Source: Calditrichota bacterium
GTDB lineage: Bacteria; Electryoneota; AABM5-125-24; Hatepunaeales; Hatepunaeaceae
Assembly: GCA_018644935.1 (NCBI GenBank)
Contig: JABGPL010000021.1
Span: 1-57,752 of the forward strand
DNA length: 57,752 nucleotides
Direction: 5' to 3'
Shown here: piece by piece, positions 27,101 through 35,983 of the stretch
Layout: every line of letters begins with the position of its first letter
Numbering within the stretch: the first letter of the stretch is position 1
The notes under the pieces: generated by a model
Databases searched by the model: none
Told to the model about the DNA's origin: nothing
Seen by the model: the letters and a program-made list of their open reading frames with translations, nothing else
Translations under genes and position numbers: made by a program

Positions 27101-29292
27101 ATTATGATACAATTTCTATATGTACTGACGGATGGATTTCTATGGGAGCTGATGGTGTAGAAAATCGCTCACCTGAGGATTGGCGGATACCCGGACCTGG
27201 TGGAGCTGACGCGATATTGAATGTTTACCATACGGATCTCGAAACCTCAGATCCTTCTCTAAGTGGAGTGTATTATCACTATCTTGAGGAGGAGAGTAAA
27301 TTCATTGTGGAGTGGTATGGCCACGATTTCAGAGGACAAACTCAATTACTTCAAAATCTGACATTTCAGGTTATTTTATACGATCCGGATGTTTATACAA
27401 CTCCAACTGGAGATGGTGAAATTGAATTTCAATACAAGATTTTTGGTGAGATGGATGCTCTAATTGAGGTAAACACACCGCCCTCTATTGGAATCAGAAA
27501 TTATGATGGGTCGGATGGTCTTCAATATTATTACAAATTTGAATTCCCTCCACAAGCTGTTCAGCCCGAAAATGAGTTTGCATTGAAATTCACAACAGTG
27601 GTTCAAACGGGAAAAGGATCAGCATCAGGGCGGATCGTCCAAATGGCTGATCCTGAAATCGGGGTTCCCGGCGCGACAATTGATTTGCGTCGGGTTGATG
27701 AAATTTTTTCTGATGATGAAGGACTGTTCAGAATTGAGAACCTTCGTGAAGGGCTCTATACTGCCACAATAAATGCCCCAGGGTATGGAAGGATAGATCA
27801 TGAGATAATTATTGTCGCAGGAGAGGATATTGATCTTGATCCGATTCTTTTGCCGAGTCCCCAACCTCATGTTGAAGTAAATCCATTTGCTACTGAAGTG
27901 AGACCGGACACTTCAAGAACTCGTGCGGATGTGTTACTTGAAAATCGGGGAACGGGTTTGCTTGAGTATAGTGCCAAGATTGGGCTTCCAGACGGGAGAC
28001 TTGTCGACTATAGATCAATATCGGAGTTTTCAATAAATGAAATTTTTGAGTTAGAGGGATTTTCTCGAGCTTACGCACCGTTGTATATTCCAGAACAAGA
28101 TTTGCTATATATTCCAGTAAAAAATGGTGATCAAAAGGTTATCGGCGTGTTCAATCTTAATGGTGAGTTACAAAGGACAATTCAACAGCCATTGATAGAT
28201 GAATATGAAGAATTCAGAAGTCTGGCCTGGGATGGTGAAAATCTGTGGGGTAGCGTTAATTCATTTAACGAGGGTGATGGAATTCGTTTATTGTTAAAGC
28301 TCGATGCGGAGGGAGCTATAGTTGACACAATTGAAGTCCCCTTTGAGTTCTTCAAATCCCTCCCATTTGTTTTTTCTCCCGGAGGAGAAACCGTTTACGT
28401 AACTGAAGCGGAAGAAGCATTGCTTGAAATGGACAGAGACGGTAATGTATTGCAATCCTGGAATATTGAGTTTCCTGCCAGATTAACGGAGATAACCGGG
28501 ATGGGATACTACCCATTTGATGTCGATGGTATGCCTCTCTATCTGTTGGAAACAGGAGAGGAATTTGAAGGTGATACGCGACTTCGGTACATCAAGTTCA
28601 ACCCGGACAATGGTGATTGGAAAGTCGAATATGTAATCGAGGCTGAGGACAGAAATGGTGAGTTAGGCCTTCGGACTACTTATGGTGCAACAGTTATCCC
28701 ACCCGGATATGATGGAGAGTTTGCCTCAATGGTCGTCGTTCAAACATATGGGAGAACACGCGAGGCAAATGATTTATTGATTGAACGGGAGATTAGCCCT
28801 AATATTGGTTTTATGGTTCCCGGGACAATTCAAAACATGAGTGGAGAGGTTGAACCCGGTAGGAGTGTCAGGTTGGGATTTGAGGTTGAGGGTAACGGTT
28901 GGCCAGAAGGTCAATACCGCTGGTCTTATGTTATCAATCATAATGCCATTGGGGACTCAATCGTAGTACCGGTTACATTAACACTCGATTTGGAATCCGG
29001 TTACGAAAGTAATAAACCAAACACACCAGCAGATTTCGGATTGAGCGCGGTTTATCCGAATCCGTTCAACAACATAACTCGAATTACCTTCGGGATTGAT
29101 CAATCTGTGTTTAGTACAGTAAACGTTTTCGACTTAAATGGTCGTCTGGTAGAAACACTGTTTAATGGTAAACCGGAACTCGGAAGATATACTATTTCCT
29201 GGGATGCTACCGACATTGTATCAGGAGTCTATTTCCTTCAACTTCAGTCTGGTGATAAAATCCATTCTAAGAAGGTCGTGCTTTTGAAATAA
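24103..29292 (+). CDS. Gingipain-like (C25) secreted protein, probably inactive
   Basis: This 1729-residue protein has a signal peptide (MRIAAIFLCTILLTFSVTGA), a pro-like region, and a caspase-like C25 domain about residues 225-610 (KILIVHTSRL, FAEWKRRLGYAVELLP, VIVGRFMSTNYEEL, YQFLGDPTVQIRN). Where active gingipains have the TGHG histidine this protein reads ALSETWLCGA. Where they have the catalytic Cys it reads FVITNHSHYHDP. Both catalytic residues therefore appear missing (alignment by eye). Ig-like domains follow, then a carboxypeptidase regulatory-like domain (about 1170-1250), a propeller (about 1300-1560) and a sorting tail with YPNPFN from about 1643. A surface binding role rather than proteolysis is inferred. 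A hairpin terminator follows. Confidence 0.85.
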   Translation: MRIAAIFLCTILLTFSVTGASPVTEDIRSSAAPLPLYDVDDQASFFVRDRGLNGITLEVVLPPTADRVSMQGVFSSSMDESSDSPLPYISRWVVIPENVDANLHIVSQEGRRLRTDPQIGSTTFIDDWDISITETENFQDITTVPAFVGNPSVLRGIRMVPVLIFPLQKLDDSGTVFENHEVTIELEFTPSENNSFQFSHRAPYSLEFSNVIENLVVNPPARDLSAENRSKILIVHTSRLSEDEAMMNDLNAFAEWKRRLGYAVELLPIEIDVAFEAQQENQEAVKEAIRERYEAPQSIEFLMIMGHYNVFAFGADSIDQLVETPYLFPTFYGEIENWERVDVQYQGDQFFVTFDEADNMPDVIVGRFMSTNYEELSYALHRVIQYEQNPIEGEWFTRSIFSAATNVDNGVAIPPSFLALDVAQWTERRLMELGYEGIFTVVDQEFPDIGDEVLPRLEAGVSLALSETWLCGAVTYETVFDEDSVQSFQRGPIANTGRKHPFVITNHSHYHDPILEPFFNSGSVDEPSGPVSAFGMWLYPYDLHLSHIIGWSVWGMQNLRTMTSGYLFQYTGMQLNPIIDFSLIDEATRWQFKGFYQFLGDPTVQIRNAQPTQLTVNHPESFNIGATLVNLTVTDGENPVGDAIVCIRQGEDLQYVEMSGPGGNVRFTVPDGLLEGELQITASKHNFIPYLESPAVEEQDINIVLDQFQLVDGELTNGQNIELELTFRNTGESDANELTATFSSNDDYLSFSANEIGVADIRAGQTGGLAGDLRLTLDHDCPGGTLIQVSVDVNSGDSHWLSAFEIATSGPNLVIEAANDQLVIGEERRLNPAIANIGDIASGELTAELVTSDPSVTVTVPNQSYQAIGADRSAEPEEQFTVSVDELFFPGSKINFELLLSDGEEYNAVVPFQAGPVGEVSAGDPYGPDDFGYICFDSNDDEWEDHPVFNWIEISSDAVDADIPGTKIEFEFPERPEAWDVWNATEWVELPFTFKYYGRDYDTISICTDGWISMGADGVENRSPEDWRIPGPGGADAILNVYHTDLETSDPSLSGVYYHYLEEESKFIVEWYGHDFRGQTQLLQNLTFQVILYDPDVYTTPTGDGEIEFQYKIFGEMDALIEVNTPPSIGIRNYDGSDGLQYYYKFEFPPQAVQPENEFALKFTTVVQTGKGSASGRIVQMADPEIGVPGATIDLRRVDEIFSDDEGLFRIENLREGLYTATINAPGYGRIDHEIIIVAGEDIDLDPILLPSPQPHVEVNPFATEVRPDTSRTRADVLLENRGTGLLEYSAKIGLPDGRLVDYRSISEFSINEIFELEGFSRAYAPLYIPEQDLLYIPVKNGDQKVIGVFNLNGELQRTIQQPLIDEYEEFRSLAWDGENLWGSVNSFNEGDGIRLLLKLDAEGAIVDTIEVPFEFFKSLPFVFSPGGETVYVTEAEEALLEMDRDGNVLQSWNIEFPARLTEITGMGYYPFDVDGMPLYLLETGEEFEGDTRLRYIKFNPDNGDWKVEYVIEAEDRNGELGLRTTYGATVIPPGYDGEFASMVVVQTYGRTREANDLLIEREISPNIGFMVPGTIQNMSGEVEPGRSVRLGFEVEGNGWPEGQYRWSYVINHNAIGDSIVVPVTLTLDLESGYESNKPNTPADFGLSAVYPNPFNNITRITFGIDQSVFSTVNVFDLNGRLVETLFNGKPELGRYTISWDATDIVSGVYFLQLQSGDKIHSKKVVLLK

Positions 29293-29324
29293 TCGAACTT
29301 TATAGATTTGGCAAGATCAGCGAA

Positions 29325-29362
29325 GCAGGTCAGATTACGAATCTGATCTGCTTTGCAATTTT
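29325..29362 (+). terminator. Terminator of the C25-like gene
   Basis: GCAGGTCAGATT at 29325-29336 pairs with AATCTGATCTGC at 29340-29351 (one G-T wobble), and TTTGCAATTTTT follows. It lies about 30 bases after the stop codon. Confidence 0.8.
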
Positions 29363-29538
29363 TGAATGTCTGCACTCAAAATCACAACCTCTTGCCTCGA
29401 GCTTGTATTATGAAATCTCAAAGATTATTTTAGAAGACTACTCTACTTTCCACAGTCGGAAATGGGCTGTTTTCAGCACCTGCATGATCGCTGGGATACC
29501 TGAAAACAATTGTCGGTAATTCAAGGGAGCATTCAACT

Positions 29539-31455
29539 TTGTCGCAAAGTCACACGGTAATATGTACAGCCGGTCATATCGACCACGGTAAATCATCTCT
29601 CATCGAGTGTCTGACAGGATATCATCCTGATGTCTTGCAAGAAGAGCGTGACCGGGAGATGACAATTGAACTTGGATTTGCCTTTTACAAAGATGATGTA
29701 ACTTTTATTGATGTCCCCGGCCACGAGAAATTCCTAAAGACAATGCTCGCTGGTGCTTCCGGCGTTGATGGTGCAGTTCTGGTAATTGCAGCCGATGATG
29801 GCATAATGCCTCAGACCAGAGAACATTTCGAGATTTTGCGGATGATGGGTATCCAAGAGGGAATTATTGCACTGACGAAAATAGATCTCGCAGAGGAGGA
29901 ATGGGTTGAACTCGTTATCGATGATATCCGTGATATGGTCAAAGACACTTTTCTTGAATCAGCTCCAATAATTCCAGTTTCCAATCGTTCCAAAGTCGGA
30001 ATAGAGGATTTTCGAGCAGAACTTAACGATTTGATAGAGCGTGTGCCGATCAGAGGAGACCGTGGGTTGTTTCGAATGTGGCTTGATCGGGCTTTTACAA
30101 TAAAGGGGTCAGGAACCGTAGTTGCCGGCACAGTTCTTTCTGGTAGTGGCAATTTAAATGACCGAGTCGAAATCCTTCCCGCAGGAACGATAGCGCGAAT
30201 TAAACGGATACAGGTGCATAAGAAAGACGTCGCTGTTTGCAATATTGGTGAACGTGCGGCACTCAACTTGCCAGGGATCGATAAGGACCAAGTGAAACGT
30301 GGTGATTTGCTGGCAACGCCTGAACATTATCGACCATCGTTCATGCTCAATGCAAGATTGCATCTCATGCCTGGATTAAAGAGACCTATTGAGAATAGAT
30401 TCCGCATCCGGTTTCATCTTGGAAGTTCAGAGATTATTGGCAGATTATCCCTTTTGGAGGGAGATGTAATCAATCCGGGTGAGTCCTCATTAATTCAATT
30501 TCGTCTTGAATCACAGGCTATGGCAGATGTTGGGGACAAGTTTGTTCTTCGCAGTTTTTCAGAGGGGAGAGTGATAGGTGGTGGTGTTATCCTCGAAACT
30601 CATCCGAAAAAGATGCGGCATGTTAAGAAAGAAGAGCTCCGCCGACTGCGCAGGCTCGAATCTGCCGAACCGCGTGAGATTGTAAGACAATATCTTGAAA
30701 AGGTTGTTCACTTTATTGCCGATGCAGAAACGATTGCCCATGCAACAGCGTTTTTACAGACAGATATCATTGATATTTTAGCTGCTCAACATCGCGATAA
30801 TGAGATAAAAGTCATTGATCCGGATCCCAGGTGGGGCGTTGTGCTGATGTCTCGATACGCCGAATTAAAAGAGCTTATAATAAATTACATAGATCTTTTT
30901 CACAAGAAGAAACCCAACCTTCAGGGTGCACGCCGCTCTGATATGAAATCTCGATTAATGCCAAAGGCTCACCAGAAAGTTTTCGATGCAATTCTAGTCG
31001 ATCTCGCAGCTGAAAATGAGGCAATTGTTTCTGGTGAGATTGTCCGGAAAGCAGATTTTCAGATTAAATTCTCACCTGAGCAGGAGGAATGTCGTGACAA
31101 AATCAACAATTTGTTTTTGGCCAACCTCTTCACTCCTCCCAATCAGGATGCTATCTGTGATGAGGTTGACACAAATTGGAAATCTGTGGAATCAATTTTT
31201 ACTGGTATGGTTGAGCTTGGGATACTGACAAGGTTGTTCACGCCGGAAGGAAAACCGATATATTATCATTGTGAGGCAATTAAACAGGCTCGAAATAAAT
31301 TGAAAGAGTTCTTTGAAAGTCAGAATGAGATGCGTTTTTTTGAATTCCGGGAGCTCATCGGATCGAGTCGGAAATTTACAACACCGATACTCACTTTGTT
31401 TGATGATGAGGGATTAACTGTCAGAGAGGGTGAAATCAGAAAATTAAGGGGTTAG
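29539..31455 (+). CDS. selB: Selenocysteine-specific elongation factor SelB
   Basis: SelB delivers Sec-tRNA to UGA codons that carry a SECIS hairpin. The 638-residue protein has G1 GHIDHGKSSL at residues 12-21, G3 DVPGHEKFLKTML, and G4 TKID. EF-Tu-like domains II and III follow (RAFTIKGSGTVVAGTVLSG is typical of SelB), and then a long C-terminal winged-helix region (about 380-638) that binds SECIS RNA. The start is TTG at 29539, preceded by GGGAGC; no ATG fits the conserved N-terminus. It is followed 212 bases later by the FTR-SelD gene in the same direction. Its length is normal for the family. Identification is secure. Confidence 0.96.
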   Translation: MSQSHTVICTAGHIDHGKSSLIECLTGYHPDVLQEERDREMTIELGFAFYKDDVTFIDVPGHEKFLKTMLAGASGVDGAVLVIAADDGIMPQTREHFEILRMMGIQEGIIALTKIDLAEEEWVELVIDDIRDMVKDTFLESAPIIPVSNRSKVGIEDFRAELNDLIERVPIRGDRGLFRMWLDRAFTIKGSGTVVAGTVLSGSGNLNDRVEILPAGTIARIKRIQVHKKDVAVCNIGERAALNLPGIDKDQVKRGDLLATPEHYRPSFMLNARLHLMPGLKRPIENRFRIRFHLGSSEIIGRLSLLEGDVINPGESSLIQFRLESQAMADVGDKFVLRSFSEGRVIGGGVILETHPKKMRHVKKEELRRLRRLESAEPREIVRQYLEKVVHFIADAETIAHATAFLQTDIIDILAAQHRDNEIKVIDPDPRWGVVLMSRYAELKELIINYIDLFHKKKPNLQGARRSDMKSRLMPKAHQKVFDAILVDLAAENEAIVSGEIVRKADFQIKFSPEQEECRDKINNLFLANLFTPPNQDAICDEVDTNWKSVESIFTGMVELGILTRLFTPEGKPIYYHCEAIKQARNKLKEFFESQNEMRFFEFRELIGSSRKFTTPILTLFDDEGLTVREGEIRKLRG

Positions 31456-31667
31456 GCCGATAAGTATTTCTTTTCCCTCTTCAGTTTGAGCTTTCCTCAC
31501 AACCATCCCATTTTCTGATGGGAATAATAGCAGAATGAGACTATTGAATTACCCATTCAGGATTGAGTATATTACTTTGTTCGAATAAGTCTAAAAGTTT
31601 TTTAACAGGATCGAAAATGAACTCCCATTTCCACACCGCGTAGATCTGTTGAGAGTTCTGGAAATTT

Positions 31668-32990
31668 ATGGATACCGAATTACAAAAGGCATTGAAATTC
31701 CTGCGGAATGTCGCTGATCGTAACGGATATTTGCTTAATCCGGATCTGCGCACATTAGAGCGAATTGCATTGTCAATGGTTGAAAATCGCAGAAACCATA
31801 AACGGTATTTCTGCCCATGTAAACAGCATCATCCGGTTAACGCTGAGGTTGACCCTGTTTGTCCATGTGATGAATCGAAAGATGAAATCAGGCGTGACGG
31901 ATTCTGTGATTGTCATGTTTTCTTTGATGAATCTGGATATGAACATGCTAAAATGCGACCAGGTTTACTTTCAACTGTTGCATGCCCTGGTTGAGCATCC
32001 AAACTGTCAAGAGCGCAGTTGGCGCTCGCGTTATCGGGCTTAACCCCAATCACTGATGAACGGGTACTTGTCGGGACAAATACAGCAGATGATGCTGGAA
32101 TTATTCAGGTAACCCCAGACCTCGCTCTGGTTCAAACAGTTGATGTTTTTGCACCGATTGTTGATGATGCTTACACCTTCGGACGAATCGCTGCTATTAA
32201 TTCTCTGTCTGATATTTATGCAATGGGTGGGACACCATTATCAGCATTGAATGTAGTCGGGTTTCCTCAGGATCTGCCAAATGAAGTACTTTCTGAAATG
32301 CTTCAAGGAGGGCAGGATGAGGTAAATAAAGCCGGGGCAGTTTTGCTTGGAGGGCACACGTATCAGAGTACCGAACTCAGATATGGGCTTTCCATTACGG
32401 GACAAATCCATCCAGACGAAATAATTACCAATCAAGGTGCTAAACCGGGCGATAAACTAATTTTCACCAAGTCTCTTGGCTCCGGAACTATAATCCACGC
32501 AATGGTTTCGCGTGGAACTATAATGTCAGAGCTGTACAATGCTGCAGTTGAGACGATGACAATCTCAAACCGGGTCGCAGCGGTTGCAATGAAGGGCAAA
32601 GCCAATGCCTGTACCGATATAACCGGATTTGGATTCATAGGACATTGTTGGGAAATGGCAAACGCGAGTGGGTTTGGTATGGATATCTTCATCCATCGCC
32701 TGCCCGTTCTTCCACGGACCCTGGATTTAATTCGAGGGGGTGTTACAAATGTCGGCACAAAACAGAATCGGAATTCATTTGAAGAGTTTGTGATTATTGA
32801 TGACGAAGTTCCTGATGAATACGAAATATTGTTATATAATGCCGAGACCTCCGGCGGTTTACTAATGTCAGTAGATAAAAACAAAGTCGAAGAGTTATTG
32901 CAAGATCTAGACAATAAAGGGGAAAGAGGTGTAGTTGTGGGGGAAGTAACGACAGATCATCCCAGGAAGGTAAGAATAATTAATAAGTGA
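31668..32990 (+). CDS. selD: Ferredoxin-thioredoxin reductase domain fused in frame to SelD, Sec at CPGU
   Basis: Residues about 1-96 match the catalytic subunit of ferredoxin-thioredoxin reductase: FCPC, then VCPC, then FCDCHVFF hold the ligands of a 4Fe-4S cluster and a redox disulfide. With no stop codon, the frame runs into CPGUASKLSR, the selenophosphate synthetase active site with Sec at codon 109 (TGA 31992-31994) and the conserved Lys three residues on. The SelD ATP-binding domains follow (DDAGI, DIYAMGG, TGFGFIGH, ETSGGLL), total 440 residues. SelD makes selenophosphate for Sec synthesis. An internal ATG at 31953 could start SelD alone, 13 residues before Sec. In that case UGA would act as stop for FTR and as Sec for SelD. 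Downstream of selB; a terminator follows. Confidence 0.88.
31992..32027 (+). promoter_or_regulatory. Sec codon and SECIS-like hairpin of selD
   Basis: TGA at 31992-31994 is followed by the perfect stem GAGCGC (32011-32016)/GCGCTC (32022-32027) with loop AGTTG. The loop starts 23 bases after the TGA. Confidence 0.8.
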
Positions 32991-33026
32991 CACAAATTTC
33001 ACAAAAGGATGATTTGTGCATTTTTT
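32991..33026 (+). terminator. Terminator after selD
   Basis: CACAAAT at 32991-32997 pairs with ATTTGTG at 33012-33018, followed by CATTTTTT. The stem starts immediately after the selD stop codon. Confidence 0.65.
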
Positions 33027-33149
33027 CATTTGATACCTGTAAATAAATTTTGTAACTTTGAGATATGGTGGAAAAGCCTGATTTTGTGAAACAAATTAAC
33101 TGGTTTTTTAAATACAAGTGTTTAGATTGCACACTAATGCGGAGGAAGA

Positions 33150-35468
33150 ATGAAACGTACCTGGATTATTTCTGGTTGTATGTTCCTCGCAGTATTATTT
33201 CTCGTCGGTCCTGTAGGGGCTGTTGAGATATTTCTGTGGGAACATGATAACCGTCTACTATCACGAGATGCTGTTTTTAATGCTGAGATAACCTGTACAG
33301 AGTCGGTTGCCCGAACTCTGACCGGGCTTAATATGGACTTTACTCGTGATGCGGCTTTACCTTCTATCGAGGAGTTGAACCACTACGATGTAGTTGTTAC
33401 AGCACTCGGTTTTTATTGTCCTGGTTGAGGTGGTGGTACACCAGCAAGCCGGATCGGCTTGGAAGAACAAGAAATATTGATTGAATACCTCAATGGTAAT
33501 CACGGACTTTATGTAGAAGGAAACGACTGGTGTGCGGATCACCGCAACACCGAGCTCTTCGAATATTTTCATATTAATTTTGAAGGCTTTAGTCAGAATA
33601 ACGTTGTTCGTACATTAGATGCGAATGACATCAATCGCTTTGGACTTAGAGCTTTCAGTTACTTGACTGGGAACAATGCTGCTGAACGCCCTGACTACGT
33701 TACCCCTGGTGACGGAGCGGAAGCAATTTTCACCTGTAATGCAGGTAATATCCGTGGAGTCTATTACGACGGAATGAGCCAGTATCGAACCTACGGGCAA
33801 ACAGTATCCTTCATGAGCCTCCAAAACAATCGCAACTTTGACCGCGCAGAATTCATGAGAGATGTTATCAATGAATTAGCTGGATATCGTGGCACCATGA
33901 CCGGCGTTGTGGTAGATCGTGAAGACACTCCCGTTGAAGGAGCCTTAGTTTCTGTATTCGGTCGTCTTTCTGCCTATACTGATGAAAATGGTGAGTTTTC
34001 GATTGACCGGATTCCAGTGCAGCAATTTTCAGTACAGGTTGAACGTCGCGGCTACACCACAATCGAATCTCAGGACTTCTCTTTTGAAGGAAACCGCGAG
34101 ATGGATGTGGTTATTCAAATGCGGAATCCAGTGCTGGATATTGACCCTATCTCAATTGAAGTAGATGTCAATCAGAATGCAGAAGAGACTTTCTCTGTGA
34201 ATATTAACAACTCGGGAGATGGACCTCTTGCATTCTCGACTCGTTTGAGAGCTGAACCTGTTGAAGGTCAACTTTGGGAAGAAGTTGGTGGTTTTGATGC
34301 AGGAACAATTACTGAAGATATCAGACTTCAGGCTGCTGTATTCCTTAATGGTTTTTATTGGATCGCTGGTGGTGGAAGCAGTGCAGATAACCCTAACTTG
34401 CTTTATAAAGTTAATCTCGATGGTGAATTAGTCGATCAATTTGAGCAGAACACAGAGAGTAACTACGGCTGGCGGGATATGACAACGGATGGTGAATTTA
34501 TTTATGCCGTTGATGCTAACTATATCGCGCAGATTGACCCGGAAACTGGTCAAATGACCGATACGCCAATTAACAGTGCGTACATGCCTCGCGAAACACA
34601 CGTTATTACTTATGATCCCGAAGAGGACATTTTTTGGGTTGCAGAGCAAACCGGTAATATCCTTGGAATTGATCGTCAGGGCAGTTGGGTTGATTTAGTA
34701 AACAACCGCAATCGCTTCAGGATGAGTGGATTATCATGGTTCGCGGATGATCCCGATGGTTACCAGCTCTATATTTCCTCACTTGATCCACAACAATTTC
34801 CAATTATGGTCAAATGTTCATATGCAAGTGAAGAAGCTATGGATATTTGCCTTATGCCATGTGGTGAAGAAGAAAGCATGGGTGGTGGTGAGATGTCATC
34901 TGAATTGATGCCCTATACCACATTGTTGGTTGCCCAGATGCAGGGACGCGCAGATTGGATTCGTACCTATGAAGCTGGAACTTGCTTCAATTGGGTTAGT
35001 CTTCCCCCCGGTCAGGCTGATATTGACCCTGAAGGTGCGATGAGCTTTGATCTTAAGTTTGATGCAACTGGTCTTGTAGTTGGGAACACTTACGAAGCCC
35101 ATATTCAGTTCGACCATAACACACCCGTTGAAGGTGCGATTTTTGTTGATATTGTAATGACAGTTCTGGATGCTAGCGCAGTAAATGAAGATGAAGCACT
35201 ACCATATCAGTTTGGCATTGCATCAGTCTATCCGAATCCGTTCAATCCGACAACAACTGTTAATTTTGGACTTGATATCGCATCAGACGTGAACCTCGCA
35301 GTGTTTGATCTTTCTGGACGGACAATGGCGACATTAATCAATGGTCAGGTTCCGGCTGGTCTTCACAACGCAACAGTTGACGCTCAGAATTGGCCGTCAG
35401 GTGTCTATGTTGTTCGACTTGCAGATGACACACGAGTTAATATGACTAAGATTACGCTTATCAGGTAA
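33150..35468 (+). CDS. Secreted amidotransferase-like/propeller protein with sorting tail, candidate selenoprotein (CPGU)
   Basis: GGAGGAAG precedes the ATG, and the signal peptide ends near VGPVGA. Residues about 25-240 resemble a class I glutamine amidotransferase or ThuA-like fold (HYDVVVTALGFYCPG, then a read-through TGA, then GGGTPASRIGLEE). The Sec at codon 93 forms a C-P-G-U redox-type motif at the spot where such folds carry a nucleophile elbow. Next come a carboxypeptidase regulatory-like domain (about 246-327), a propeller shared with the proteins at 12838 and 53529 (about 371-604), and a tail with YPNPFN from about 687; 772 residues in total. The upstream part alone would be only 92 residues with no fold. 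The enzymatic role is unknown; the same fold without Sec occurs in module B of the giant protein. Confidence 0.85.
33426..33460 (+). promoter_or_regulatory. Sec codon and SECIS-like hairpin
   Basis: TGA at 33426-33428 is followed by stem AAGCCG (33446-33451)/CGGCTT (33455-33460) with loop GAT. The loop starts 24 bases after the TGA (23 intervening). Confidence 0.75.
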
Positions 35469-35509
35469 TCCTCGATTTTAACTTCCAGAAAGGAAGTTCT
35501 ATTCGATAT

Positions 35510-35556
35510 AGCTGCGCTTCACCAGTTTCTATACTGGTAAAGTGCAGCTTTTTTTT
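35510..35556 (+). terminator. Strong terminator of the 33150 gene
   Basis: A 17-bp stem (AGCTGCGCTTCACCAGT at 35510-35526 with ACTGGTAAAGTGCAGCT at 35533-35549, two G-T wobbles) with loop TTCTAT is followed by a run of seven or more T. Confidence 0.92.
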
Positions 35557-35764
35557 ACACTATTATACAGGGTCTGAATCATCATTGTCCTTTCCAAAAG
35601 GGCCTCTAATCTTGCAATACAAACTTACATGAGTTATTTTAAATAAAGGTATTCTACCGCAGTTGCGGAATCCAACAGGCGCATCGACTTTTGGTCCACA
35701 TCTTTTTGATTAAGAATTGATGATGTTCTGTTAACGAAAAATATTGTAGTTTTACAGGATTAAC
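35557..35764. other. Promoter region of the envelope selenoprotein operon
   Basis: This gap between the terminator and the DUF4266-like gene must hold the promoter of the run 35765-41610. AGGA lies 7 bases before the ATG. No clear operator or -35/-10 pair could be assigned with confidence. Confidence 0.35.
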
Positions 35765-35983
35765 ATGACGGTTTTCTACAATTTAAAAAAACATCTACTG
35801 TTGCCGTTTCTCCTGATCTTTGTGATCTTGCTGATTGCGGGATGTAGCGGGACAGGGAAGTACATGATTGATGATCCAGTGAATGACCCAATCATGCTGA
35901 CCGATGATCAACAGGATAGTGATCTCGTGAAGGTGGAAGAGGGCGGAGGTGGTTCTGCCGGAGGAGGATGTCCTACGTGATAG
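35765..35983 (+). CDS. DUF4266-like small lipoprotein ending in C-P-T-Sec
   Basis: The 72-codon product has a lipoprotein signal (FVILLIAGCSG), then DDPVNDPIM, an acidic stretch, and a Gly-rich end, GGGGSAGGGCPT. The next codon is TGA (35978-35980), followed at once by TAG (35981-35983). DUF4266 proteins, as I know them, have the same plan: lipobox, a DP-M motif, and a Gly-rich tail ending GGGCGCN. Here the terminal Cys pair would be C-P-T-U. A hairpin with the canonical GGTC loop follows at the expected distance, which makes C-terminal Sec more likely than a simple TGA stop. The gene overlaps the barrel gene that follows. It probably sits in the outer or inner membrane as a redox-active tail; its partner may be the DUF3570 barrel. 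Confidence 0.78.
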
